Shown piece after piece: positions 42,913 to 51,302 of a stretch of 64,000 bases of DNA. The DNA lies in NCBI RefSeq assembly GCF_001741865.1, contig NZ_CP017147.1, forward strand, positions 1,727,001-1,791,000. The letters run 5' to 3'. The translations under genes and the position numbers were made by a program. Source of the stretch: Bosea vaviloviae (GTDB lineage Bacteria > Pseudomonadota > Alphaproteobacteria > Rhizobiales > Beijerinckiaceae). A model generated the notes under the pieces. The model was given only the letters and a program-made list of their open reading frames with translations, did not search any database and was not told the origin of the DNA. Within the stretch, counting starts at the first letter, position 1. Every line of letters begins with the position of its first letter.

Positions 42913-44022
42913 ATGATGAACGCCCCTTTGAAGCCTGACGCCTTTCGCGTCGGGATCGGTATCCCGCCATTGCCTGAGCCGATCATCCGCTTCGAGCGGG
43001 TCGGCAAGGTCTTTGCCGGCCGTCGCGGCCAAAGCGAGGTCGAGGCGCTCGCGGGCATCGATCTCGATGTGCCCAAGGGCGCGATCGTCGGCGTCATCGG
43101 CCGCTCCGGCGCCGGCAAGTCGACCTTGATCCGGCTGGTCAACGGGCTGGAGCGCGCCAGCTCCGGCCGCATCCTGATCGAGGGCGAGGACGTCACCGGC
43201 TTGAGCGAGGCCGGCTGGCGGGCGCGGCGCCGCACGACCGGCATGATCTTCCAGCATTTCAACCTGCTCTCCTCGCGCACGGTGTTTGACAATGTCGCGC
43301 TGCCGCTGGAGATCGCCGGCACGCCCAAGGCGGAGATCACGGCCCAGGTCGAGCGCCTGCTCGATCTCGTCGGCCTCGCCGACAAGCGCGAGCGCTATCC
43401 GGCCGAGCTGTCCGGTGGCCAGAAGCAGCGCGTCGGCATCGCCCGTGCGCTCGCGACCGAGCCGAAGGTGCTGCTCTGCGACGAGGCGACCTCGGCGCTC
43501 GATCCTGAGACGACGCAATCGATCCTGGCGCTGCTCAAGCAGGTCAACCGCGAGCTCGGCGTCACCATCCTGCTGATCACGCACGAGATTCCCGTCATCA
43601 AGGAGATCTGCGACCGCGTCGCGGTGATCGAGGGCGGCCGCATCGTCGAGGAGGGCGACACCTTCTCCATGCTGACGCAGCCCAAGCACCCGACCACGGC
43701 ACGTTTCGTCGAGGCGGTGACCGGCGTCGATCTGCCAGCTCATCTCGCCGGCCGTCTTCGCAGCGAGCCGCGATCGGGCGACGCCGCAGTGCTGCGCATC
43801 ACCTTCACCGGCGAGAACGCGACGGCCCCGGTGATCAGCCGGCTGAGTTCGATCATCGGCGTCGACGTCAACATCCTGGCCGGGCGCATCGACGCCATCG
43901 CCGGCAAGCCCTTCGGCAGCCTGCTGGTCTCGGTGCCGGCGCGCGAGCCTGAACTCGGTGCCGTGCTCGGCGCGCTGAAAAGCCTTGAACTCAAGGTGGA
44001 GGTCATCGGCCATGTCGCCTGA
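42913..44022 (+). CDS. metN: Methionine ABC transporter ATP-binding protein MetN
   Basis: A 369-residue ATPase. Walker A GRSGAGKS is near 62, the MetN-type [23 protein letters not shown] near 112, signature [13 protein letters not shown] near 168 and Walker [15 protein letters not shown] near 190. The C-terminal NIL domain (about 290-365) is where methionine binds to shut the importer off. It overlaps metI by 11 bases. It lies behind a SAM-II-like leader, so expression should fall when SAM is high. Confidence 0.95.
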   Translation: MMNAPLKPDAFRVGIGIPPLPEPIIRFERVGKVFAGRRGQSEVEALAGIDLDVPKGAIVGVIGRSGAGKSTLIRLVNGLERASSGRILIEGEDVTGLSEAGWRARRRTTGMIFQHFNLLSSRTVFDNVALPLEIAGTPKAEITAQVERLLDLVGLADKRERYPAELSGGQKQRVGIARALATEPKVLLCDEATSALDPETTQSILALLKQVNRELGVTILLITHEIPVIKEICDRVAVIEGGRIVEEGDTFSMLTQPKHPTTARFVEAVTGVDLPAHLAGRLRSEPRSGDAAVLRITFTGENATAPVISRLSSIIGVDVNILAGRIDAIAGKPFGSLLVSVPAREPELGAVLGALKSLELKVEVIGHVA

Positions 44023-44677
44023 AATCATCCGGCTCATCCTCCAGGCCACCGCCGACACGCTGACCATGGTCGCGGTCGCGGCCGGGATCGGCACCTTGCT
44101 GGGGTTGCCGCTCGGCGTCTTCCTGGCGACGAGCAAGCGCGGCGAATTGTTTGCCGCGCCCTTCGCCAACGCGGTGCTCGGCGCGCTCGTCAATGCCACG
44201 CGCTCGACGCCCTTCATCATCCTCGTCGTCGCGATCATCCCGTTCACGCGCTTGCTGGCGGGAACCTCGATCGGCACTGCGGCCGCGATCGTGCCATTGA
44301 CGGTCGCTTCCACGCCCTTCATCGCGCGCTTGATCGAGGGGGCGATCCGCGAGGTCGATCAGGGCCTCGTCGAGGCCGCCCGTTCGATGGGCGCGACGCC
44401 GGTCCAGATCGTGCGCAAGGTCTTGGTGCCCGAGGCGCTGCCCGCGATCGTGCTGGGGCTCACGCTTGCCATCGTCAGCCTGCTCGGCTTCTCCGCCATG
44501 GTCGGCGCGGTCGGCGGCGGCGGGCTCGGCGATCTCGGCATCCGTTACGGCTATCAGCGCTTCATGCCCGATGTCATGGCCGCCGTCGTCGCCGTCCTGA
44601 TCGTCCTGGTCCAGACCGTCCAGAGCATCGGGGACCGGCTCGCTCGCCGCCTGAACAAGCGCCTGCGTCACGCCTGA
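44012..44677 (+). CDS. metI: Methionine ABC transporter permease MetI
   Basis: A 221-residue permease with five predicted helices and MetI signatures [30 protein letters not shown], the EAA-type loop [26 protein letters not shown] and [20 protein letters not shown]. The start at ATG 44012 lies within the end of metN. The repeat at 44694 follows the gene. Confidence 0.95.
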   Translation: MSPEIIRLILQATADTLTMVAVAAGIGTLLGLPLGVFLATSKRGELFAAPFANAVLGALVNATRSTPFIILVVAIIPFTRLLAGTSIGTAAAIVPLTVASTPFIARLIEGAIREVDQGLVEAARSMGATPVQIVRKVLVPEALPAIVLGLTLAIVSLLGFSAMVGAVGGGGLGDLGIRYGYQRFMPDVMAAVVAVLIVLVQTVQSIGDRLARRLNKRLRHA

Positions 44678-44693
44678 ACCCTAACCACAGCCC

Positions 44694-44756
44694 TCATCCT
44701 GAGGTGCATCCTTCGGGACGCTGGCTGCGCCGGCTCCTTGGGATGAGGGCTGAGGT
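44694..44756. repeat. Inverted repeat between metI and metQ (family C)
   Basis: CAGCCCTCATCC at the start and GGATGAGGGCTGAGG at the end enclose CTTCGGGACGCTGGCTGCGCCGGCTCC. Its last 45 bases match the pstS-pstC repeat at 19118-19173 with few changes. Confidence 0.8.
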
Positions 44757-44812
44757 TCTTGATCCGCCATCCCAAGCACAACCAAACAAGCACAACCAAA
44801 GGAGCCCATCCC

Positions 44813-45613
44813 ATGTCCATCATCACACGCCGCGCCGCGCTGGCAGCCTCCGCCGCTCTTGCCCTGACGCTTGCCGTGCCGGCGCTCGCCCAGCAGAATC
44901 AGGTCGTGCGCATCGGCGCCTCGCCCGGTCCCCATGCCGAGATCCTGGAGAAGCTGAAGCCGCTCGTCGCCAAGCAGGGCATCGATCTCAAGATCATCGA
45001 GTTCTCCGACTATGTCGTGCCGAACCAGGCGCTCGACGCCGGCGAGCTGGAGGCCAACTCCTTCCAGAACCAGCCCTATCTCGACAACCAGGTGAAGGAT
45101 CGCGGCTACAAGATCGTCAGCGTCGGCCTGACCGTGAACTTCCCGCTCGGCATCTATTCGGCCAAGTACAAGAGCTGGGGCGAGGTGCCTGACGGCGCCA
45201 CCATCGCCATCCAGAACGACCCCACCAATGGTGGGCGCTCGCTCCTGCTGCTGCAGGACAAGGGCATCATCAAGCTGAAGGACGGCGTCGGCTTCAAGCC
45301 GGGCCCGGCCGACATCGTCTCGAACCCGAAGAAGCTGAAGGTCATCGAGATCGAGGCGGCACAGACCCCGCGTTCGCTGGCCGACGTGGCCGCCGCCGCG
45401 ATCAACACCAACTACGCCGTCGATGCCAAGATCGAGCCGACCTCGGCGATCCTGCGCGAGGATCCCAAGGGCCCCTACGTCAACGTCATCGCGGTCCGCG
45501 CCGCCGACAAGGACAAGCCCTGGGTCAAGACCCTCGTCGACGCCTATCACACCCCCGAGATCAAGGCCTTCGTCGCCGAGCGCTTCAAGGGCGCCGTGCT
45601 CGCCGGCTGGTAA
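44813..45613 (+). CDS. metQ: Methionine-binding protein MetQ (NlpA family)
   Basis: A 266-residue receptor with signal peptide (IITRRAALAASAALALTLAVPALA). The mature part begins QQNQVVRIGASPGPHAEILE, standard for NlpA/MetQ. The diagnostic segments DYVVPNQALDAGELEANSFQNQPYLDNQ and ALPN-like IAIQNDPTNGGRSLLLLQ follow. No lipobox Cys is present, so it is probably soluble in the periplasm. AAAGGAG precedes the ATG and a strong terminator follows the stop. Confidence 0.95.
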   Translation: MSIITRRAALAASAALALTLAVPALAQQNQVVRIGASPGPHAEILEKLKPLVAKQGIDLKIIEFSDYVVPNQALDAGELEANSFQNQPYLDNQVKDRGYKIVSVGLTVNFPLGIYSAKYKSWGEVPDGATIAIQNDPTNGGRSLLLLQDKGIIKLKDGVGFKPGPADIVSNPKKLKVIEIEAAQTPRSLADVAAAAINTNYAVDAKIEPTSAILREDPKGPYVNVIAVRAADKDKPWVKTLVDAYHTPEIKAFVAERFKGAVLAGW

Positions 45614-45653
45614 CCCTTCCTCCCCACCTGGCCCCAATCGCGGTCAGGCGCCT

Positions 45654-45684
45654 GCCCCGGATGCGTGCATCCGGGGCTTTTTTT
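45654..45684 (+). terminator. Rho-independent terminator of the met operon
   Basis: GCCCCGGATG (45654-45663) pairs with CATCCGGGGC (45668-45677), followed by TTTTTTT. Confidence 0.92.
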
Positions 45685-45699
45685 GTTGTGCGGACCCGC

Positions 45700-45791
45700 C
45701 CGTCATTCTCGGCCGCAGCGAAGCGGAGCGCCGGGTATCTCCTGCGAGAATCTCCGGCATGAGATGCTCGGGTCTTCGCCCGAGCATGACG
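45700..45791. repeat. Palindromic intergenic repeat (family A)
   Basis: GTCATTCTCGG at 45701 and the hairpin ATGCTCGGGTCTTCGCCCGAGCATGACG at 45764 bound the element. It is related to the repeats at 23613 and 40928. Confidence 0.7.
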
Positions 45792-45803
45792 CTCGTCGAG
45801 CCC

Positions 45804-48005
45804 TCAGCGCGTGATCTTCCCCAACGCGAAGAACTGCGTCTCGCCGGAGGACTCGTCGACGCCGTCATTATCGGTGACGACGAAGAGGTCGCCCGCCTTG
45901 TCGAGCGCCATGCCCTCGACCTTGTCGAGGCCATAGCCGCCGAGCTTCATCAGATCGGGCGTGAGGTCGCGCAGCAGCGTCTTCTCCACGGTCGGGATCG
46001 TGGTCGAGCCAATCGGTGCCGGCGTCAGGCCCTTGACCGAGAAGCTCGCCAGCGTCTTCACCGCCTTGTCGCCGAAGAGATTGTCGCGCTCGATCACGGC
46101 GAAAGTCTCGTTGCCGAGAAAGGTCAGTTCGGACAGGCCCATCCAGGCGCCTTCGGCCGGCTTGCCGAGCGGGTAGTGCAGCACCCCCCATGTTTTCGTC
46201 GCGGGCTTGTAGCTCAGGATTTTGGCCTTGCCCTTGGGATCGTCCTGCCACTCGCGCTGGACGGCGAGCCAGATGGTCTCTTCCGCGCCGGAGCCGGTCA
46301 CCGCGACACCCTCGAAGCCGAAGCGGGTGGCCTGCTTCGCCAGATCCTCGGGGAGAAGGATTTCCTCCTCGACCACGCCTGCGGCCGAGGCGCGCAGCAG
46401 GATGTTCTGCGTCGGCTTGTCCTTGGCCTCGGGGTTGCCCTCCGAGGCGAGCCAGAAGCCACCAGCGGGGCGCGTCGCGATCGCTTCGAGATCATAGGTG
46501 GCGGGCTTGCCGTCCTTGGTCACGGTCAGGGCCGCGACGATTCGCGCCGGATTCTGGCTGGCGTCGATCTCGAGGATGCGCGAGGGCGAATAGGCGTTGT
46601 CGATGACGGCGAAGAGACGCCCAGGCGTCGCGGGATGCGCCGCCAGCCCAGACAGCCCGCCCCAGCCGAGTGGCACGCCCTCGACATCGCTGGAGAGGAT
46701 GCTCGGATAGGCGGCGGGCTGATCGCCGCGCTGATAGATCGTCACGGCCGAGCGCGCCCCGCCCTTCGCGCCGAGATCGGCCTCGGAGGCCGAGACGAAG
46801 AGGTTGCGCTGCGGGATGGCGAGCAGGCCCTCCGGCGCGATGCCGCCCGGCAGCGCCTGGAGATAGCGCGGCGGCCGGCCCGAGCCCTCATCCTTGTAGA
46901 CTAGGACCAGCGAAGCGCGCTCCAGCCCGACGAAGATCAGGCGGTCATTACCGTAGCTCGCGACCTCGATGCCTTCCGGCTCGCTGCCCTTGGCGGCCGA
47001 GCGGCGCTCGGGGTAGTGGCCGAGGCGCATCGCGATATGTTCGACTGCGGCGCCTGAATCGAACTCGACCGTGCCGTCCTTGCGGAAGATGGTGAAGCCG
47101 CGCGAGCCGCCCTTCCAGTCGCCCTCATTGGCGGTGACGAAGCGGTCATTGTCGAGCCAGCGCACGGCGTCGGGCTCGCGCGCCACGCCCTTCAGCTCTT
47201 CGCTGGGCTTGATCTGACCGTCGCGGGTCTTGTCGATCTCCTTGAGATCGACCGTGCCGGCCGGAAAATGCGTGACCAGCTTGCCTGTCTTCACATCGAC
47301 GATGGCGATGTGGTTGTTCTCCTGCAACGTCACCACGACGAGGCCATCCTGGTTGACGTCGACGAATTCGGGCTCCGGATCGGTGGGCTCGACGGCGGCG
47401 ATGCCGGTGAGGTCGACGACCTGGCGCGAGGCGCAATCGGCTGCGCCGTCCTTGACGCCGATCAGGGTCAGGTTGCCGGCGGGCAGTTGCGGTAGCGCGC
47501 CCTTGTTCAGCTTCTCGTCGCGCTCGTTCTCGATCGCGATGACGATTCGGCTCTTGTCCTTGCTGAGCGTGATCGAGTCGGGTTGGCCACCGAGCTCGCA
47601 TCTGGCGATGACCTGCCTGGTCTTCAGGTCGATGGTGGCGAGATGCCCGGCCGGTTCCTTGAAATTGTCGCCGGAGGTGACGACCGCCGCGAAGGCGAGA
47701 TCGCCGAGGATGACGACCGAGGTGGCCTCGCCCCCGACGGGAACGAAGCCGGCGGGCCTGGGTGCGTTCGGCGTGGCGATGTCGATCAGCCCGACCGCCT
47801 TCTGCTCGCCGTCGGTATAGGCGAGCAGGGTGCCGGCCTCGTTGGCGGCGATGATCTCCGCGACCGTCTTCTGCCTGGCGTCCCGGTCGGCGGGAAGGTT
47901 GAGCGGCACGGAGAAGGTCGCGATGCGGTTGAACATCGGCTCGGCCGTAGCAGTGCCGCAGAGCAGCGCGGAGGCGAGGGCGGCAGGGATGAAGGACTGG
48001 CGCAT
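45804..48005 (-). CDS. Secreted esterase-like phytase family protein
   Basis: A 733-residue exported protein with signal peptide MRQSFIPAALASALLCGTATA. The first part looks like a beta-propeller of the LVIVD or choice-of-anchor type (GLIDIATPNAPRPAGFVPVGGEATSVV, repeated surface-strand patterns). The second half (about 440-730) matches the esterase-like activity of phytase domain (GGLSGLAAHPATPGRLFAVIDN, TYDLEAIATRPAGGFWLASEGNPE, FEGVAVTGSG). It may release phosphate or cleave esters in the periplasm. A perfect PHO half-site lies 59 bases upstream of the start, at the same distance as the pstS box. Confidence 0.85.
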   Translation of the reverse strand: MRQSFIPAALASALLCGTATAEPMFNRIATFSVPLNLPADRDARQKTVAEIIAANEAGTLLAYTDGEQKAVGLIDIATPNAPRPAGFVPVGGEATSVVILGDLAFAAVVTSGDNFKEPAGHLATIDLKTRQVIARCELGGQPDSITLSKDKSRIVIAIENERDEKLNKGALPQLPAGNLTLIGVKDGAADCASRQVVDLTGIAAVEPTDPEPEFVDVNQDGLVVVTLQENNHIAIVDVKTGKLVTHFPAGTVDLKEIDKTRDGQIKPSEELKGVAREPDAVRWLDNDRFVTANEGDWKGGSRGFTIFRKDGTVEFDSGAAVEHIAMRLGHYPERRSAAKGSEPEGIEVASYGNDRLIFVGLERASLVLVYKDEGSGRPPRYLQALPGGIAPEGLLAIPQRNLFVSASEADLGAKGGARSAVTIYQRGDQPAAYPSILSSDVEGVPLGWGGLSGLAAHPATPGRLFAVIDNAYSPSRILEIDASQNPARIVAALTVTKDGKPATYDLEAIATRPAGGFWLASEGNPEAKDKPTQNILLRASAAGVVEEEILLPEDLAKQATRFGFEGVAVTGSGAEETIWLAVQREWQDDPKGKAKILSYKPATKTWGVLHYPLGKPAEGAWMGLSELTFLGNETFAVIERDNLFGDKAVKTLASFSVKGLTPAPIGSTTIPTVEKTLLRDLTPDLMKLGGYGLDKVEGMALDKAGDLFVVTDNDGVDESSGETQFFALGKITR

Positions 48006-48063
48006 GGATCGATCCTGCTTCCGTTGAGGGGATAGCGCGAATCCAATCGGCTAGTCAGGCTGC

Positions 48064-48070
48064 ATGACAG
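48064..48070 (-). promoter_or_regulatory. PHO half-site upstream of the phytase-like gene
   Basis: CTGTCAT on the minus strand, perfect to the PHO heptamer, 59 bases before the start codon. The second heptamer (CCTGACT after GCAG) is poor, so PhoB control is only a possibility. Confidence 0.3.
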
Positions 48071-48121
48071 TTGCGTGTCGGGGGGCCGGAAATCCGGCAC
48101 CCCGACGAGACTGGCTGCTGG

Positions 48122-48544
48122 TCACAGGCTCGCTACGGCATTGGCGGCAGAGCCGGCCGCCGAGCGCTTCAGGCCGATCACTTCCAGCTCCGTGATCACT
48201 GCGACGGCCGCGGCCTGCGCCAGCACGAAGGCGATGCCGAGCCCGCTTGGCTGGAACCAGCCCGCGACCAGGATCGCGATGCTGTCGGCGACCCAGAGGA
48301 TGTTGACGCCGATCACGGCGTGGACGGCCAGGCGCGGCAGGGTTTCGCGGGCGCAGAGCCAGGCGAGCAACGCCGCACAAGGCAGCAGCACGAGGCCGGC
48401 TCCGCGCAGGAAGCCCGCGGGGAAGCCGAGCAGGCCGGAGAGCGGACCGGCCGCCATGGCAAGCAGCAGGCCGGTCGCGGCGCAGGCGGCGGCGTCAGCG
48501 GCAAGGGCATTCCGCAGGAAGCGCGAGGATTGGATCATGGACAT
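48122..48544 (-). CDS. Small integral membrane protein (140 aa)
   Basis: A 140-residue protein with four predicted membrane helices (AAACAATGLLLAMAAGPLSGLLG, LRGAGLVLLPCAALLAWLCA, LAVHAVIGVNILWVADSIAILVAGW, LGIAFVLAQAAAVAVITELEVIGL). I recognise no named family. ATG 48544 has AAGGAGA before it. A divergent XRE-type regulator gene starts 142 bases away and may control it. Confidence 0.85.
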   Translation of the reverse strand: MSMIQSSRFLRNALAADAAACAATGLLLAMAAGPLSGLLGFPAGFLRGAGLVLLPCAALLAWLCARETLPRLAVHAVIGVNILWVADSIAILVAGWFQPSGLGIAFVLAQAAAVAVITELEVIGLKRSAAGSAANAVASL

Positions 48545-48685
48545 CGCTCTGGTCTCCTTGGTTGTGGCCGGGGCGGGTTTGAGCCTGGGCCGTGGTCGAT
48601 GGAGGCCATGCTGACGGGATCGTGTCGGCGGGTCGATTAAGCCAGAGGTAATTGAAAGCGGGCCGTGCTCGGATAGGTTGGCGTC

Positions 48686-49528
48686 ATGAACAAGCATCAT
48701 CAGCCCGTGGTCGGCTCGCTCATCCGCGACTGGCGGCAATTGCGACGGCTCAGCCAGCTCGATCTCGCGCTCGAGGCCGAGATCTCGCAAAAGCATCTCA
48801 GCTTCCTCGAAAGCGGCCGCTCGCAACCGAGCCGCGACATGGTCCTGCTGCTCTGCGAGCACCTTGGCGTGCCGCTGCGCGAGCGCAATGCGCTGCTGCT
48901 GGCTGCGGGCTATGCGCCGGTCTATCTGGAGCGTTCCCTGGAAGATCCAGGCCTGCAGGCGGCGAAGGCCGCGATCGACCTCGTGCTCAAGGGCCACGAG
49001 CCCTATCCGGCGCTGGCGGTGGACCGCCACTGGACGCTGCTTGCCGCCAACGCCGCGGTTGCGCCGCTGCTTGGCCTGATCGTGGATGCCGATCTGCTGC
49101 GGCCGCCGGTCAATGTGCTGCGGCTTTCCTTGCACCCGGACGGGCTCGCTCCGCTCATCGTGAATCTCGGCGAGTGGCGGATGCATCTGCTCGCGCGGCT
49201 GCGTCAGCAGATCAGGGCCACGGCCGATCCGGTGCTGGCCGATCTCCTGGCCGAATTACTGACCTATCCCGCACCGGTCGAGCCCGTGCGCAAGGGCCAT
49301 GCACCGGAGATCGATGCCGAGCCTGCCATCGTGGTACCGCTGCAATTGCGGCTGGGCGAGACAGTCTTGTCCCTGATCTCGACGACGACGGTCTTCGGCA
49401 CGCCGGTGGACATCACGCTGTCGGAACTGGCGCTGGAAACCTTCTTTCCGGCCGACGCTGCGACCGGTGAAGCCTTGCGCGCCATGGCGGCGCAAAGCGT
49501 CTCCGGGGCGTTTCCAGGGGTTCCGTGA
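48686..49528 (+). CDS. XRE-family regulator with MmyB-like ligand-binding domain
   Basis: A 280-residue regulator. The helix-turn-helix is at 10-65 (IRDWRQLRRLSQLDLALEAEISQKHLSFLESGRSQPSRDMVLLL), and the C-terminal MmyB-type domain follows (YPALAVDRHWTLLAANAAVAPLLG near 115, LSLHPDGLAPLIVNLGEWRMHLL near 155). Members bind small fatty or aromatic ligands. It is divergently transcribed from the four-helix membrane protein gene, which is the likely target. Confidence 0.92.
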   Translation: MNKHHQPVVGSLIRDWRQLRRLSQLDLALEAEISQKHLSFLESGRSQPSRDMVLLLCEHLGVPLRERNALLLAAGYAPVYLERSLEDPGLQAAKAAIDLVLKGHEPYPALAVDRHWTLLAANAAVAPLLGLIVDADLLRPPVNVLRLSLHPDGLAPLIVNLGEWRMHLLARLRQQIRATADPVLADLLAELLTYPAPVEPVRKGHAPEIDAEPAIVVPLQLRLGETVLSLISTTTVFGTPVDITLSELALETFFPADAATGEALRAMAAQSVSGAFPGVP

Positions 49529-49545
49529 ACCGCGGGAAAATCCCG

Positions 49546-49570
49546 GGAACCTTCCTTCCGCCCATTGGTT
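49546..49570 (+). promoter_or_regulatory. Possible EcfG-type promoter of the csbD gene
   Basis: GGAAC (49546-49550), a 16-base spacer and GGTT (49567-49570) against the consensus GGAAC-N16/17-CGTT. CsbD proteins are typical members of the general stress regulon in alphaproteobacteria. Confidence 0.5.
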
Positions 49571-49619
49571 TCTTCATCTCAGGCCGCAGCGACGGCGCGA
49601 ATTCATGAGAAGGATCAAG

Positions 49620-49814
49620 ATGATGGGCAGCACCGCCGACAAGATCAAGGGCATGGCCAATGAGGCCGCCGGCAACGTCAAGCAGGCCGCCGGCAAGACG
49701 CTGAACAAGCCCGGCCTCCAGGCCGAGGGCATCGCACAGGAGCGCAAGGGCGAGGCTCAGCAGGCGCTTGGCAAGGGCAAGGACGCCGTCAAGAAGGTGA
49801 TCGACAAGGCCTGA
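49620..49814 (+). CDS. CsbD family stress-response protein
   Basis: A 64-residue helical, charged protein. TADKIKGMANEAAGNVKQAAGK and GKGKDAVKKVIDKA are the CsbD pattern. The start is ATG 49620 or 49623 behind AGAAGG. It is a single-gene unit with an EcfG-like promoter and its own terminator. The molecular role is unknown, but it is widely induced by stress. Confidence 0.93.
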   Translation: MMGSTADKIKGMANEAAGNVKQAAGKTLNKPGLQAEGIAQERKGEAQQALGKGKDAVKKVIDKA

Positions 49815-49838
49815 TTGCGGTCAGGCTTCGATCGAAGA

Positions 49839-49867
49839 ACGGGCTGCCGGAAGGCGGCCCGTTTTTT
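49839..49867 (+). terminator. Rho-independent terminator
   Basis: ACGGGCTGCC (49839-49848) pairs with GGCGGCCCGT (49853-49862), with one mismatch, followed by TTTTTT. It ends the csbD transcript. Confidence 0.9.
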
Positions 49868-49886
49868 GTGTGCGTTACCGCTGCCC

Positions 49887-50004
49887 GTCATTGCGAGCAC
49901 CCGGGTCTTGCCTTCGGCAAGCCCGAGTACAGGCTCCGCGAAGTAATCCAGGGGCCGCCGTGCTCTACGAGACTGGATTGCTTCGCTGCGCTCGCAATGA
50001 CGGC
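49887..50004. repeat. Palindromic intergenic repeat (family A)
   Basis: CGTCATTGCGAGC near 49888 and GCTCGCAATGACGG near 49990, with AATCCAG and CTGGATT inner arms. The outer copy of the composite at 55249-55430 has the same ends. Confidence 0.75.
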
Positions 50005-50008
50005 GAGG

Positions 50009-51148
50009 TCAAGCCGCGCCGCCGAGCCCGCCCAGAAAGTCCTTCACGCGGCCGAAGAAGCCGGCGGCTTCGGGATGGGTCGAATGCGAGCTCTCGCGCT
50101 CGAACTCCAGCAGCAATTCGCGCTGGCGGGCGGTGAGCTTCTGCGGCGTCTCGATCAACACCTGGATGTAGAGGTCGCCGACCTCGCGCGAGCGCAGCAC
50201 GCTCATGCCCTTGCCCTTGAGGCGGAACTGCTTGCCGGTCTGCGTGCCCTCGGGGATCTTCACCCTGGCCTGCTCGCCGGTCAGCGTCGGCACCTCGATC
50301 TCGCCGCCGAGCGCGGCCGAGGTCAGGCCGAGCGGCACGCGGCAGAACAGATCGGCACCGTCGCGCTGGAAGATCGCGTGCGGCCTGATCGAGAGGAAGA
50401 TGTACAGATCGCCCGCCGGTCCGCCGCGCAAGCCGGCCTCGCCCTCGCCGGCGAGCCTGATGCGCGTGCCGTCCTCGACGCCCGCCGGGATGTTGACGGC
50501 GAGCGTGCGCTCGCGCGTGACCCGGCCCGCGCCCTGGCAGATCTTGCAGGGGTCGTCGATGATCTCGCCGCGGCCATTGCAGGTCGGGCAGGTGCGCTCG
50601 ACCGAAAAGAAGCCCTGATTGGCGCGCACGCGGCCATGGCCGCCGCAGGTCGGGCATTGCCGCGATTTGGAGCCCGGCTTGGCGCCGCTGCCGGAGCAGC
50701 CCTCGCAGGCGATCGAGGTCGGCACGCGGATCGAAGCGTTCTTGCCGGCGAAGGCGTCCTCCAGGCCGATCTCGAGATTGTAACGCAGATCGGCGCCGCG
50801 CTCGCGGCCATTGGCTGCGCGTGGGCCGCCGCGTCCGCCGCCCCTGGCATCGCCGAAGAACGAGTCGAAGATGTCCGACATGAAGTCGGAGAAATCGGGA
50901 TTGCCGCCGCCCCCGCCGCCATTCTCGAAAGCCTGGTGGCCGAAGCGATCATAGGCCGCGCGCTTCTGCTCGTCGGACAGGACCTGATAGGCCTCGTTCA
51001 GTTCCTTGAACCTGGCTTCGGCCCCCTTGTCGCCAGGATGACGGTCAGGATGGCACTGCATCGCCTGCTTGCGGAAGGAGCTCTTCAGCTCCGCATCGCT
51101 TGCGGTCTTGGAAACGCCGAGGATCTCGTAATAGTCGCGCTTGGACAT
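50009..51148 (-). CDS. dnaJ: Molecular chaperone DnaJ
   Basis: A 379-residue co-chaperone. The J domain (1-70) carries HPD in [12 protein letters not shown] Gly-rich region near 75-105 is followed by four zinc-site motifs [24 protein letters not shown] and CKICQGAG (about 140-205), then the substrate-binding C-terminal domains. It stimulates DnaK ATP hydrolysis. It lies 154 bases downstream of dnaK on the same strand, the usual pairing. A hairpin repeat lies between them. Confidence 0.97.
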   Translation of the reverse strand: MSKRDYYEILGVSKTASDAELKSSFRKQAMQCHPDRHPGDKGAEARFKELNEAYQVLSDEQKRAAYDRFGHQAFENGGGGGGNPDFSDFMSDIFDSFFGDARGGGRGGPRAANGRERGADLRYNLEIGLEDAFAGKNASIRVPTSIACEGCSGSGAKPGSKSRQCPTCGGHGRVRANQGFFSVERTCPTCNGRGEIIDDPCKICQGAGRVTRERTLAVNIPAGVEDGTRIRLAGEGEAGLRGGPAGDLYIFLSIRPHAIFQRDGADLFCRVPLGLTSAALGGEIEVPTLTGEQARVKIPEGTQTGKQFRLKGKGMSVLRSREVGDLYIQVLIETPQKLTARQRELLLEFERESSHSTHPEAAGFFGRVKDFLGGLGGAA

Positions 51149-51177
51149 CAAACAGCCGCCCCTTCGCACTCCTCGAA

Positions 51178-51285
51178 ATCATGGCCGGGCTCAGGCCCGG
51201 CCACCTCCGACAGAAGAGCGATATCTTCCTTCAGGACGCCTTCTGCGAACGCAATGGCCGGGTCAAGCCCGGCCATGTCGCTCAG
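51178..51285. repeat. Hairpin pair between dnaK and dnaJ (family A)
   Basis: ATGGCCGGGCTCAGGCCCGGCCA near 51180 and AATGGCCGGGTCAAGCCCGGCCAT near 51253 are each near-perfect hairpins. They may act as intercistronic mRNA processing or attenuation sites that reduce dnaJ relative to dnaK. Confidence 0.7.
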
Positions 51286-51302
51286 CGAAAGGAGTCGTGC
51301 AA

